A stretch of DNA of 64,000 nt from Microbacterium oleivorans (GTDB lineage: Bacteria > Actinomycetota > Actinomycetes > Actinomycetales > Microbacteriaceae). A program made the translations under genes and the position numbers. The stretch lies in assembly GCF_023715745.1 (NCBI RefSeq), contig NZ_JAMBOV010000003.1, positions 1-64,000 on the forward strand, written 5' to 3'. Numbering within the stretch: position 1 is the stretch's first letter; each line of letters starts with the position of its first letter. Below the pieces are notes generated by a model. It made no database searches, was not told the origin of the DNA, and saw only the letters and a list, made by a program, of their open reading frames with translations. Below, piece by piece: positions 44,759 to 53,796 of this stretch.

Positions 44759-46147
44759 GTGATGCGTGAGCGCGACAACGAGACGTCCCAGGATGTCGAC
44801 AACGGTGTGCTCGAGCGCACCGACAACCTCGAGACGACCGGCATCGGCATCGTCGACGGGACGACGGCCCAGATCGACCTGAACCTCCCCGTTCTCGCAG
44901 ACGATGACGACGACTATGTCGACGAGGACGACCTGCCGCCCGTGGTGCACGACGGCGAGCCGGCGTCGGCCGACGCGGCCGAGGAGCACACGGCGCCGGA
45001 GTCCGAGGCGGAGGCGCCGGACGACATCGTCGACGCTGAGGTGGTGTCCACCCCGACGGGTGCGACGCCGACCGGTGTGACGCGGCGCGCGATCCACCAC
45101 CCCGCGGGCCCCGACAAGCACGCCCTCGAGCGCGTGCGCGGTGTCCGGGTCGAGGAGGAACCGCTGCAGTCGCGCCGTCTGGACCAACTGGCAGCGGACC
45201 GCGAGACACCGGAGCTGCTCACCGCCGATCGTCTCATCGACCGGTCCCGCGTCGCCGCTCCTGAACCCGAGGGGGTGTGGCAGCGCTTCGTCTATGGCGC
45301 GACCCTCCGTCGCGTCATCCTCGAGGACAGTCCGCGGGTCCGCGCGCGCAAAGAGCTCGACCGGCGCATCTCCGCACCGCTCACGGGGGGAGCGAAGTTC
45401 GTGCCGGTTCTCTCCCGCAAGGGCGGCGTCGGCAAGACGAGTGTCACCACGTTGCTCGGGATGGCTCTCGCCGACGCGCGCGAGGACCGCATCATCGCCG
45501 TCGACGCCAATCCCGACCGCGGCACGCTCGCGGAGCGCATCGAGCGCCGCAGCGGAAAGACCGTCCGCGACCTCGTCCGGGCGCGCGCGGAGGTGACCGG
45601 GTTCAACGACCTCTCCGCGATCGTCGCACGCGACGAGACACGCCTCGACATCCTGGCATCGGATGCCGATCCTCACCTGTCGGAGGCCTTCAGCGATCGC
45701 GACTACCACGATGTCGCCGCGATCGCTGCTCACTACTACTCGATCGTCCTCACCGACAGCGGCACCGGCATCGTGCACTCCGTCATGGACGCGACCCTCG
45801 AGCTGGCCGATCAGCTGCTCATCGTCGCCGGACGGAGTGTCGACGAGGCGAAGCTCGCCTCCGAGACCCTCTCCTGGCTCGAGACGAACGGCTACAGCGA
45901 GCTCGCCCGCAACGCCGTCGTCGTCCTCAACACGTCCCGGCCCGGCGCGAGCCTCATCAAGCCGAGTGAGCTCGAGTCCCACTTCCGCACACGCGTGCGT
46001 GCCGTGGTGACGATCCCTTACGACGCGCACATCGCCACCGGCGGCCCGATCTCGTTCCGTGACCTCGCGGGCGCCACGCGTCTCGCCGCGCGCGAGCTCG
46101 CCGCAGTCGTGGTGGAGGGCCTGCGCACCCCCGGGTCGGGGCGCTGA
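44759..46147 (+). CDS. MinD-like ATPase with long acidic N-terminal region
   Basis: A 462-aa protein. Residues 1-210 are acidic and low complexity, ending in an Arg-rich segment. The ATPase domain has deviant Walker A SRKGGVGKTS (Lys226), VDANPDRGTLAERIERR, and switch YYSIVLTDSGTGIVHSVMD. Lys-Gly-Gly spacing places it with MinD/ParA relatives. It lies 50 bp after pyc and overlaps def. The start is either GTG 44759 (8 nt after AGGAG) or ATG 44762; TAACCT (44706-44711) is a possible -10. The function is unknown; membrane or pole positioning is a guess. Confidence 0.82.
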   Translation: MMRERDNETSQDVDNGVLERTDNLETTGIGIVDGTTAQIDLNLPVLADDDDDYVDEDDLPPVVHDGEPASADAAEEHTAPESEAEAPDDIVDAEVVSTPTGATPTGVTRRAIHHPAGPDKHALERVRGVRVEEEPLQSRRLDQLAADRETPELLTADRLIDRSRVAAPEPEGVWQRFVYGATLRRVILEDSPRVRARKELDRRISAPLTGGAKFVPVLSRKGGVGKTSVTTLLGMALADAREDRIIAVDANPDRGTLAERIERRSGKTVRDLVRARAEVTGFNDLSAIVARDETRLDILASDADPHLSEAFSDRDYHDVAAIAAHYYSIVLTDSGTGIVHSVMDATLELADQLLIVAGRSVDEAKLASETLSWLETNGYSELARNAVVVLNTSRPGASLIKPSELESHFRTRVRAVVTIPYDAHIATGGPISFRDLAGATRLAARELAAVVVEGLRTPGSGR

Positions 46148-46635
46148 TGGCCGTCCGTCCGATCCGCCTCTTCGGCGACCCGGTCCTCCGGAGCGTGAGC
46201 GCACCCATCGACGACATCGACGAGGGTGTCATCGCCCTCGTCACCGACCTCGTCGACTCCGTCGCCGAACCGGGTCGGGCCGGCGTCGCCGCTCCGCAGA
46301 TCGGTGTCGGCCTTCGTGCGTTCAGCTACAACGTCGACGGCGTCATCGGATACATCCTGAACCCGACGCTCGAGGTCGCCGGGGACCCCGTTCCGACGGG
46401 GGAGGGATGCCTCTCCGTGCCCGGACTCTGGCATGAGGCGATCCGCCACCCGTGGGCGCGGGTCACGGGTATCGATCTGACGGGGGAGGAGCTCGTCATC
46501 GAGGGCGAGGGACTCCTCGCCCAGGCGTTGCAGCACGAGTGCGACCACCTGGACGGGATGCTCTACCTCGACCGTCTGCCGAAGGATGTCCGACGGCAGG
46601 CGATGCGCGAGGTGCGCGAGTCCGACTGGTTCTGA
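46147..46635 (+). CDS. def: Peptide deformylase
   Basis: A 162-aa metalloenzyme removing the formyl group from nascent proteins. The three motifs are intact: GVAAPQIG (46-53), EGCLSVPG (86-93, ligand Cys88) and QHECDHLDG (129-137, ligands His130 and His134, catalytic Glu131). It overlaps the MinD-like gene by one base and is followed by a strong terminator. Confidence 0.96.
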   Translation: MAVRPIRLFGDPVLRSVSAPIDDIDEGVIALVTDLVDSVAEPGRAGVAAPQIGVGLRAFSYNVDGVIGYILNPTLEVAGDPVPTGEGCLSVPGLWHEAIRHPWARVTGIDLTGEELVIEGEGLLAQALQHECDHLDGMLYLDRLPKDVRRQAMREVRESDWF

Positions 46636-46639
46636 TCGC

Positions 46640-46677
46640 AAGAGGAAGGGCCCCGGTTTCCCGGGGCCCTTCCTCTT
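46640..46677. terminator. Bidirectional terminator between def and acyl-CoA ligase
   Basis: A perfect 17-bp stem (46640-46656 with 46661-46677, core GAGGAAGGGCCCCGG) closes on TTTC. Because the stem ends in AAGAGGAA/TTCCTCTT it offers a T-rich 3' side on both strands between convergent genes. Confidence 0.9.
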
Positions 46678-46694
46678 GTTCGGTGTGCGTGGGT

Positions 46695-48530
46695 TCAGTG
46701 TCCGAGCGAGATGTTCGTCGTCGAGACGTTGGCCTGGTAGAGCTCGTCGATGTCGGCCGCGAAGTCCGACAGGATCACGTTCCGCTTGATGCTCATCTTC
46801 GGGGTGAGGTGACCGGATGCCTCCGTCCACTCCGTGTCGAGGATCACGAACTTCCTGATCGACTCCGCGCGCGAGACCGCCTTGTTGGCCCGGTCGACGG
46901 CGGACTGCACCTCGGCGGTCACCTTGGGGTGGGTGATCACCTGAGACATGGGCATGTCGGCGGCGAGTCCGTTGTTCGACATCCACGTCGGCAGCATCTC
47001 GCGGTCGAGCGTGATGAGAGCGCCGATGAACGGCTTCTGGTCACCCACGACGACCACCTGACCGACGATCGGGTTGGCGCGGATGGGGTCCTCGAGGACG
47101 GCGGGCGCGACGTTCTTTCCGCCCGCGGTGACGATGATCTCCTTCTTTCGGCCCGTGATCGTGAGGTAGCCCTCTCCGTCGAACGAACCCAGATCCCCGG
47201 TGCGGAACCAGCCGTCGTGGAAGGCCTCCGCAGTCGCCTCGGGGTTGCGCCAGTACTCCTTGAACACGTTGATGCCCCGGACCTCGATCTCGCCGTCCTC
47301 GCTCAGCCGGACGCCGACCCCGGGGAGAGCGGGGCCCACCGTCCCGATCTTGGACTTCGTGGCGAGGTTCACGGTCGCCGGCGCGGTGGTCTCAGTGAGC
47401 CCGTAGCCCTCGAGGATCTGCACGCCGAGGCTGTGGAAGAAGTGACCGAGGCGCGGGCCGAGCGGCGCGGATCCCGAGACGGCGTGCGTCACCCGCCCGC
47501 CCATGGCCGTGCGCAGCTTGCTGTAGACGAGGCGGTCGAACAGAGCGAACTTGATCTTCATCCCCAGGGGGATCGACTCGCCGTCCTGCAGCCGGCGCGA
47601 GTGCTCGACGGCGACGGCGGCGGCAGCGCGGAAGATCTTGCCTTTGCCGCCGGCCTCCGCCTTCTGCTCGGCCGAGTTGTAGACCTTCTCGAACACGCGC
47701 GGCACCGCCAGCAGGTACGTCGGCTTGAACGAGCCGAGGCCCGCCAGCAGCTTCGTGGTGTCGGGTTCGTGGCCCGTCTTCACGCCCGCGTGGATGTTGA
47801 GGATCGAGATGAAACGCGCGAAGACGTGCGCCAGGGGGAGGAAGAGCAGGGTCGCTGCGCCGGGCTGCTCGACCACCTCGTGGAGCGCCTTGGCGGAGTT
47901 GCGCGAGAGTTCGACGAAGTTCTTGTGCGTGAGCACGCAGCCCTTCGGTCGCCCGGTCGACCCCGACGTGTAGATGAGAGTCGCGATGTCGTCCGCGTTC
48001 GCGAGCGAGCGGCGACGCTCGATCTCCTCGTCGGTGATCTCGGAGCCCCGTGCGCGGAGGCTGTCGAGATCACCTGTGCCCATCGTCCACACCTCGCGGA
48101 CGAGCGGGACCTCCGAGCGGATCTCGGCGACGCGCTCCGCGTGGGTCGCGCTTTCGACCACCATCGCCACGGCACCCGAGTCGGTGAGGATCCAGTTGAT
48201 CTGCGACGCGGAGCTGGTCTCGTAGACCGGCACCATGACGGCGCCCGCGAAGAAGAGCGCGAAGTCGACGAGGGTCCAGTCGTAGGTCGTCCGCGCGAGG
48301 AAGGCGACCTTGTCGCCCGGCTGGATGCCGCTGGCCGCGAATCCCTTCGCGAGTGCGATCACCTCGCGATGGAACTCCGCTGCGGTGACGTCTCGCCATC
48401 CGTCCCCGTCCGGGACGGCGAACAGGGCGAGCGACGGCGTGGCCTTCACCCGCTCGACGAGGATGTCCGAGGTGTTCGCGGTCGGGTCGGCGGGCACGAC
48501 GGCGGGGACGTCGAATTGTACGGCGCTCAT
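46695..48530 (-). CDS. Long-chain fatty-acid--CoA ligase (FadD15-like)
   Basis: A 611-aa adenylate-forming enzyme. The AMP-binding P-loop is YTSGSTGRPKG; the A5-type block is GYGLTETTAPAT, and the C-terminal GWFRTGDLGSFDGEGYLTITGRKKE carries the hinge and catalytic-lysine region. Length and motifs fit long-chain acyl-CoA synthetases (mycobacterial FadD15). ATG 48530 is chosen since GGAG lies 9 nt upstream. Minus-strand TAGACT (48574-48579 on the top strand) is a likely -10. A gene for a phospholipid acyltransferase lies two genes away. Confidence 0.94.
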   Translation of the reverse strand: MSAVQFDVPAVVPADPTANTSDILVERVKATPSLALFAVPDGDGWRDVTAAEFHREVIALAKGFAASGIQPGDKVAFLARTTYDWTLVDFALFFAGAVMVPVYETSSASQINWILTDSGAVAMVVESATHAERVAEIRSEVPLVREVWTMGTGDLDSLRARGSEITDEEIERRRSLANADDIATLIYTSGSTGRPKGCVLTHKNFVELSRNSAKALHEVVEQPGAATLLFLPLAHVFARFISILNIHAGVKTGHEPDTTKLLAGLGSFKPTYLLAVPRVFEKVYNSAEQKAEAGGKGKIFRAAAAVAVEHSRRLQDGESIPLGMKIKFALFDRLVYSKLRTAMGGRVTHAVSGSAPLGPRLGHFFHSLGVQILEGYGLTETTAPATVNLATKSKIGTVGPALPGVGVRLSEDGEIEVRGINVFKEYWRNPEATAEAFHDGWFRTGDLGSFDGEGYLTITGRKKEIIVTAGGKNVAPAVLEDPIRANPIVGQVVVVGDQKPFIGALITLDREMLPTWMSNNGLAADMPMSQVITHPKVTAEVQSAVDRANKAVSRAESIRKFVILDTEWTEASGHLTPKMSIKRNVILSDFAADIDELYQANVSTTNISLGH

Positions 48531-48674
48531 GGGCGGCAACTCCTTCGGTACCGGGTGGCGTCAGGTGCGACCGAGTCTAGGCCATCGTGATCCTCGATCC
48601 CACGGCCGCGGCCGCCCGCGCGGCCGCATTAGACTCACGGATGCCGTGCGCCCGCACGCGCGGAGGGGAGTGGT

Positions 48675-49610
48675 GTGCTCAACGTCGGCATCGACATCGG
48701 TGGGACCAAGATCGCCGGAGGCGTCGTCGACCCCGACGGCACGATCGTCGACCGCCGCCGAGTCCCCACCCCGGCTGACCCCCACGCGCTGGCGGACGCC
48801 GTCGCCGCCATGGTGGATGACCTCGTCACCGACCGTGTGGTGCACGCCGTCGGTGTGGCGGCGGCGGGCTTCATCGATGCGACCCGGTCTGTCATCCTGC
48901 ACGCCCCCAACATCGACTGGACCGACGAGCCGCTTCGTGACGAACTGGAACGTCGCATCGGACGCCCCGTGACTCTGGAGAACGACGCCAACGCGGCCGG
49001 ATGGGGCGAGTTCCGCTTCGGCGCCGGTCGCGACGTCCGCGACATGGTCATGATCACGCTCGGCACGGGAGTGGGCGGAGCCGCGATCATCGACGGCGAA
49101 CTGCTCGTGGGCGGGAACGGCATCGGCGGCGAGCTCGGCCACATCCGCTTCGAACGCGGCGGCCGGACGTGCGGCTGCGGCCAGAACGGGTGCCTCGAGC
49201 AGTACGCCTCGGGCCGCGCCCTGCAGCGCGAGGCGGCGGACATCGCGGCATCCGGCGCCCTCGGTGCGGGCCTCGCCGCGGCGCGGACCGCCGACGGGAT
49301 CGTGCCGGCCGCGGCCATGGAGCGACTCATCGCAGACGGCGACGCCGGCGCCCTCGAGGCGGTCCACCGGGTCGCCACCGCCCTCGGCGAGGCATGCGGT
49401 GGGTTCCAGGCGGTTCTCGACCCGGCGCTCTTCGTCATCGGCGGCGGTGTCGCCGACCTGGGCGAGCGGCTGCTGCACCCGGTGCGCGAGGCCTACGCGA
49501 CGGCGCTCCCCGGATACGGCGAGCGACCGATCGCCTCGTTCGCGATCGCCACCCTCGGCAACGATGCCGGCCTCATCGGCGTGGCCGACCTCGCCGGGGG
49601 CCGGGTCTGA
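48675..49610 (+). CDS. ROK-family glucokinase
   Basis: A 311-aa sugar kinase. The phosphate motif is GIDIGGTKIAGG, the adenosine/sugar motif GTGVGGA, and the ROK zinc motif CGCGQNGCLE with its preceding His (GELGHI). Glucose is the expected substrate, giving glucose 6-phosphate, although other ROK sugars are possible. GTG 48675 follows GGAGGGGAG, and TAGACT (48630-48635) is a likely -10. The acyltransferase gene starts 1 bp after the stop. Confidence 0.9.
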   Translation: MLNVGIDIGGTKIAGGVVDPDGTIVDRRRVPTPADPHALADAVAAMVDDLVTDRVVHAVGVAAAGFIDATRSVILHAPNIDWTDEPLRDELERRIGRPVTLENDANAAGWGEFRFGAGRDVRDMVMITLGTGVGGAAIIDGELLVGGNGIGGELGHIRFERGGRTCGCGQNGCLEQYASGRALQREAADIAASGALGAGLAAARTADGIVPAAAMERLIADGDAGALEAVHRVATALGEACGGFQAVLDPALFVIGGGVADLGERLLHPVREAYATALPGYGERPIASFAIATLGNDAGLIGVADLAGGRV

Positions 49611-49611
49611 G

Positions 49612-50301
49612 ATGGTCTACTGGGTCCTCAAGTACCTGATCATCGGGCCGATCGTGAAGGCGATCTTCCGTCCGTGGATCGTGGGTCGGAGCAACATCCC
49701 GACCAGCGGGGCCGCCATCATCGCCAGCAACCACCTGTCGGTCAGCGACTCGATCTTCCTGCCGCTCATGATCGATCGGCCCATGTCCTTCCTCGCCAAG
49801 AGCGACTACTTCACCGGCAGGGGGCTGAAGGGCTGGGCCACGCGCGTCTTCATGCAGGGAACCGGCCAGATCCCGATCGACCGAACCGGAGGCAAGGCCT
49901 CCGAGGCGTCGCTCAACACCGGACTGCAGGTTCTCGGGCGCGGCGATCTCCTGGGCATCTATCCCGAAGGCACGCGCAGCCCCGACGGCAAGCTCTACCG
50001 CGGTCGCACCGGACTCGCTCGCATGGCCCTGACGGCTCGGGTCCCCGTCATCCCGGTGGTGATGATCGGGACGGATGACGTGATGCCCATCGGGCGGTCC
50101 ATCCCGCGGGTCGGTCGAGTCGGGATGGTCATCGGGGAGCCGCTCGACTTCAGCCGCTTCCACGGCATGGAGTCCGACCGGTTCGTCCTGCGTTCGGTGA
50201 CCGACGAGATCATGGTCGCGCTGCAGCGCATGGGGGAGCAGGAGTACGAGGACGTGTACGCATCCACCGTGAAGCACCGGCGCCCGGCATCCGCCTCCTG
50301 A
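49612..50301 (+). CDS. Lysophospholipid acyltransferase (PlsC family)
   Basis: A 229-aa acyltransferase. The HX4D motif is His41/Asp46 (SNHLSVSDS), and the second motif is YPEGTRSPDG. An N-terminal hydrophobic stretch (about 5-20) anchors it in the membrane. It should make phosphatidic acid or acylate another lipid such as a phosphatidylinositol mannoside precursor; the close homologue region in mycobacteria is Rv2182c. The start is the ATG one base after the glucokinase stop. Confidence 0.9.
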   Translation: MVYWVLKYLIIGPIVKAIFRPWIVGRSNIPTSGAAIIASNHLSVSDSIFLPLMIDRPMSFLAKSDYFTGRGLKGWATRVFMQGTGQIPIDRTGGKASEASLNTGLQVLGRGDLLGIYPEGTRSPDGKLYRGRTGLARMALTARVPVIPVVMIGTDDVMPIGRSIPRVGRVGMVIGEPLDFSRFHGMESDRFVLRSVTDEIMVALQRMGEQEYEDVYASTVKHRRPASAS

Positions 50302-50360
50302 CCGCGCCTCAGCGCATCCCGGGCGCCCGTCACACGACCGGAGCCGGTGTCTGCCGCGGC

Positions 50361-50366
50361 TAGAAT
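50361..50366 (+). promoter_or_regulatory. -10 hexamer TAGAAT, leaderless start of DAHP synthase
   Basis: TAGAAT, then TGGCGG (6 nt), then ATG at 50373. It is the best match to TATAAT among the leaderless candidates in this window. Confidence 0.6.
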
Positions 50367-50372
50367 TGGCGG

Positions 50373-51701
50373 ATGCCCACTCCTCTCGACCACTGGCGCT
50401 CGCTCCCGATCAAGCAGCAGCCGTTGTGGCCCGACGCGGATGCGGTCGCGGCCGTATCCGCCGAGATCGCGACCCTTCCGCCCCTCGTCTTCGCCGGCGA
50501 GGTCGACAACCTCCGCGCCCGGCTGGCGAACGCCGCGGCCGGCCAGGCCTTCCTGCTGCAGGGAGGCGACTGCGCCGAGACTTTCGCGGGTGCCACGGCG
50601 CAGCAGATCCGCGACCGCATCAAGACGGTCCTGCAGATGGCTGTCGTGCTGACCTATGGCGCATCGATGCCGGTCGTGAAGATGGGACGCATGGCCGGCC
50701 AGTTCGCCAAGCCCCGGTCGAGCGACACCGAGACGCGCGGCGACGTCACGCTGCCGGCCTACCGCGGCGACATCGTCAACGGCTACGACTTCACCGAGGC
50801 CTCGCGCACCGCCGACCCGCAGCGGCTCCTGAAGGGGTACCACACGGCGGCGTCCACCCTGAACCTCATCCGGGCCTTCACGCAGGGTGGCTTCGCCGAC
50901 CTGCGCGAGGTGCACAGCTGGAATCGGGGCTTCGCCAAGAACCCTGCCAACCAGCGGTACGAGCGCCTCGCGGGTGAGATCGACCGCGCCATCAAGTTCA
51001 TGGAGGCCGCCGGCGCGAACTTCGACGAGCTGCGCGGCGTCGAGTTCTACACCGGCCATGAGGGGCTGCTCATGGACTACGAGCACCCCATGACGCGTAT
51101 CGACTCCCGCACGGACACGCCGTACAACACCTCGGCCCACTTCCTGTGGATCGGGGAGCGCACCCGCGAGCTCGACGGTGCCCATGTCGACTACTTCTCG
51201 AAGATCCGAAACCCCATCGGCGTGAAGCTCGGCCCCACCACGAGCCCCGAGACGGCGCTGGCGCTCATCGACAAGCTCGACCCCGAGCGCGAGCCCGGAC
51301 GCCTCACCTTCATCACCCGGATGGGCGCGGGCAAGATCCGCGACGCGCTCCCGCCGCTGTTGGAGGCGGTGAAGGATGCCGGGGCCACCCCGCTCTGGGT
51401 CACGGACCCGATGCACGGCAACGGGATCACGACGCCCACGGGGTACAAGACGCGTCGCTTCGACGACGTCGTCGACGAGGTCCGCGGCTTCTTCGAGGCG
51501 CACCGCGCCGTCGGCACCTTCCCCGGCGGCATCCACGTCGAACTCACCGGCGACGACGTGACGGAGTGCCTCGGCGGTTCCGAGATGATCGATGAAGCCA
51601 CGCTCGCGACGCGGTACGAATCGCTGTGCGACCCGCGGCTGAACCACATGCAGTCGCTCGAGCTCGCCTTCCTCGTCGCCGAGGAGCTCGGCAACCGCTG
51701 A
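50373..51701 (+). CDS. aroG: Class II 3-deoxy-7-phosphoheptulonate synthase
   Basis: A 442-aa type II (plant-like) DAHP synthase, first step of the shikimate pathway. Signature blocks are FLLQGGDCAETFAG (metal Cys), KMGRMAGQFAKPRS and MHGNGITTPTGYKTR. Normal length. In M. tuberculosis the equivalent (Rv2178c) sits beside pknL, as here. It faces the kinase gene across a long terminator. Confidence 0.96.
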   Translation: MPTPLDHWRSLPIKQQPLWPDADAVAAVSAEIATLPPLVFAGEVDNLRARLANAAAGQAFLLQGGDCAETFAGATAQQIRDRIKTVLQMAVVLTYGASMPVVKMGRMAGQFAKPRSSDTETRGDVTLPAYRGDIVNGYDFTEASRTADPQRLLKGYHTAASTLNLIRAFTQGGFADLREVHSWNRGFAKNPANQRYERLAGEIDRAIKFMEAAGANFDELRGVEFYTGHEGLLMDYEHPMTRIDSRTDTPYNTSAHFLWIGERTRELDGAHVDYFSKIRNPIGVKLGPTTSPETALALIDKLDPEREPGRLTFITRMGAGKIRDALPPLLEAVKDAGATPLWVTDPMHGNGITTPTGYKTRRFDDVVDEVRGFFEAHRAVGTFPGGIHVELTGDDVTECLGGSEMIDEATLATRYESLCDPRLNHMQSLELAFLVAEELGNR

Positions 51702-51704
51702 CGC

Positions 51705-51750
51705 ACGTACGACGAAGGCCCGGCGGCGACGCCGGGCCTTCGTCGTACGT
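51705..51750. terminator. Bidirectional terminator between aroG and PASTA kinase
   Basis: A perfect 21-bp stem (51705-51725 with 51730-51750, core GACGAAGGCCCGGCG) closes on GCGA. It is the longest hairpin in the window and fills the gap between convergent genes. Confidence 0.9.
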
Positions 51751-51764
51751 CGCGTTGTGACAGG

Positions 51765-53723
51765 TCAGCCGAACGGCTGGAACTGCGGCGTGAGGCTGAC
51801 GGTGGTGCCCGGGCGCTGCATGGTCCCGCCCTCGGGTGTCATGGAACGTACGCGGTAGACATCCCAGTAGCGGCCGCCGAGGGGGATCTCCGCGTCCTCG
51901 ATGTTGGGGTTGACCGTGAACCCGGCGGACTGGAGGCGTTCGACTGCCGTTCGCACGGTCTCGCCGACGACGTTGGGAACCTCCACCGGTCGGGGGCCGT
52001 CGGAGACGACGAGCGTCAGCGTCTCGCCCTGCTGCCAGGATCCGCCGCCGGGACGGTCGGCGACACGGATGACGAGGTCATCGGCGACGTCGCTGCTGTA
52101 CTCGCGTGTCTCCTCGACCTTCATGCCCGCATCCTCGAGCGTCTGCGCCGCCTCGGCGGCCGGTTCCCCGACGACATCGGGGAGCGGGCCGAGGGAGACC
52201 CGCAGTTCGGCAGTCGAGCCCTCGAGGACCGAGCACCCGTCGGTGCATTCGATCGGGTCGGCCGAGCCCGCTTGCGTGACGTAGACGCGTACGACCCGGT
52301 CCGGAGCGAAGCTCGTGAAGTATTTCTTGGTCGTGGCGACCGTGATCTCGTTGTCCTGCAGGAGTGCCTCGACCTCCGACGTCGCCCGATCCTGCAGCGT
52401 CGGGAGTTCGGCGGTGGCCGGTCCTGCGGAGATGTTCACGGTGACCGTCGAGTCGCGGTCCACCCAGACGCCGGTGCCGGGATCCGTCCCGATAGCGTCA
52501 CCGGTCGGGACGTCGAGACTGTGGACCTCGCTGCGGCGCGCCACCAGCGCATTGTCGACGAGGAGATCCTCGGCCTCCTCGAAGCTCATCCCCGAGACGG
52601 CCGGCACGCTGACGAGCGACCCCGGTCCGCTGCCGAACCACCATCCCGCCGCTGCCGCCCCGGCCGTGAGCACGAGGACGACGGCGAGCAGCCAGCCCCC
52701 TTTCACCGCGTTGCGATGCGTCCGACGGCGCAGGCGCGTCGCGTTGTCGACTTCCGTGGTGACGCTCGGGGCCGTGAAGGTCCCCGGCATCACGCGCGTC
52801 ATCTCGTCCGAATCGAGCGAATCGTCGACGACGACCTTCGTTCCGGTGGGCGTGGAGCGCACGACCTGAGGGAACACCCCCAACTGCTTCTCGATCTCGC
52901 GCAGGCGCTCCAGCATCTCCCGGGCGTCGCTGGGTCGATCCTCGGGGGATCGCTCCGTGGCCCACAGGACGAGCTCGTCGAGCTGCTCCGGAACGCCGGG
53001 GTTCTTGACGCTCGGGCGGGGGACCGAATGGGTCGCGTGCTGGTACGCGATCTGCATCGGCTGCTCGCCCTTGTAGGGCTGTTCGCCGGCGAGCATCTCG
53101 TACAGCATGATGCCGAGGGCGTAGATGTCGCTGCGCGCGTCCGCGGTCCCGCGAGTGACGAGCTCGGGCGCCAGGTAGGCGATCGTCCCGAGCAGCATCT
53201 GGCCGGTGGCCGTGTTCGCGCTGGTCGCGCGGGCGAGCCCGAAGTCCCCGATCTTGATGCGACCGTCCTCGGCCAGCAGCACGTTCTCGGGTTTGACGTC
53301 ACGGTGGACGATGCCCGCCCGGTGTGCGGCGGAGAGGCCCGACAGGATCGCGTCCATGATCGTGATCGTCTGTGGCAGCGTCAGACGCTTCTGTTCCCGG
53401 AGCAGTTCGCGCAGGGTGATGCCCGGCAGGTACTCCATGACGAGATAGGCCATCTCGCCGTCCTGGCCCTGGTCGAACACGTTGACCACGTGGGGGTCGG
53501 CCAGGCGCGCGGCCGACCTCGCCTCCTGGATGAAGCGGTTCTGGAAGACGGTGTCGTCCGACAGGTGTCCGTGCATCACCTTGAGCGCGACACGACGCTC
53601 GAGGCGCAGGTCCGTCGCGACATAGACGGTGGCCATGCCGCCGCGCGCGATGCGCCCGCGAACCCGGTACCGACTGTCGACCAGGCGGCCGATCAGCGGG
53701 TCGGTCTGCGGGGTGGCGTTCAC
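51765..53723 (-). CDS. Transmembrane Ser/Thr kinase with four PASTA repeats
   Basis: A 652-aa PknB-type kinase. The kinase domain covers 17-280: glycine loop GRIARGGMATVY, Lys48, HRDVKPEN (140-147), DFG 160-162 and a Thr-rich activation loop before GTIAYLAPE. A Thr-rich juxtamembrane linker leads to a membrane helix (342-363), then four PASTA repeats (about 370-435, 436-513, 514-577, 578-648) that bind muropeptides or lipid II. The position beside aroG and an Rv2175c-like gene matches mycobacterial pknL, which as I recall has no PASTA repeats. The start is GTG, 6 nt after minus-strand TAGACT. Confidence 0.93.
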   Translation of the reverse strand: MNATPQTDPLIGRLVDSRYRVRGRIARGGMATVYVATDLRLERRVALKVMHGHLSDDTVFQNRFIQEARSAARLADPHVVNVFDQGQDGEMAYLVMEYLPGITLRELLREQKRLTLPQTITIMDAILSGLSAAHRAGIVHRDVKPENVLLAEDGRIKIGDFGLARATSANTATGQMLLGTIAYLAPELVTRGTADARSDIYALGIMLYEMLAGEQPYKGEQPMQIAYQHATHSVPRPSVKNPGVPEQLDELVLWATERSPEDRPSDAREMLERLREIEKQLGVFPQVVRSTPTGTKVVVDDSLDSDEMTRVMPGTFTAPSVTTEVDNATRLRRRTHRNAVKGGWLLAVVLVLTAGAAAAGWWFGSGPGSLVSVPAVSGMSFEEAEDLLVDNALVARRSEVHSLDVPTGDAIGTDPGTGVWVDRDSTVTVNISAGPATAELPTLQDRATSEVEALLQDNEITVATTKKYFTSFAPDRVVRVYVTQAGSADPIECTDGCSVLEGSTAELRVSLGPLPDVVGEPAAEAAQTLEDAGMKVEETREYSSDVADDLVIRVADRPGGGSWQQGETLTLVVSDGPRPVEVPNVVGETVRTAVERLQSAGFTVNPNIEDAEIPLGGRYWDVYRVRSMTPEGGTMQRPGTTVSLTPQFQPFG

Positions 53724-53729
53724 GTCAGA

Positions 53730-53735
53730 AGTCTA
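53730..53735 (-). promoter_or_regulatory. -10 hexamer TAGACT, leaderless start of kinase
   Basis: Minus-strand TAGACT, 6 nt, then GTG at 53723. No ribosome site is present. Confidence 0.55.
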
Positions 53736-53796
53736 CGGAGCCGACCCTGCGAGCCCGCGTAACGGCTCACCCCCAAGGCGGCTGCGACGCGGGGTT

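Noticed and set aside
48596..48622. GC-rich palindromic run between the acyl-CoA ligase and glucokinase genes
   Set aside because: Low-complexity CGGCCGC alternation; no clear stem-loop with defined ends and no regulator to assign.
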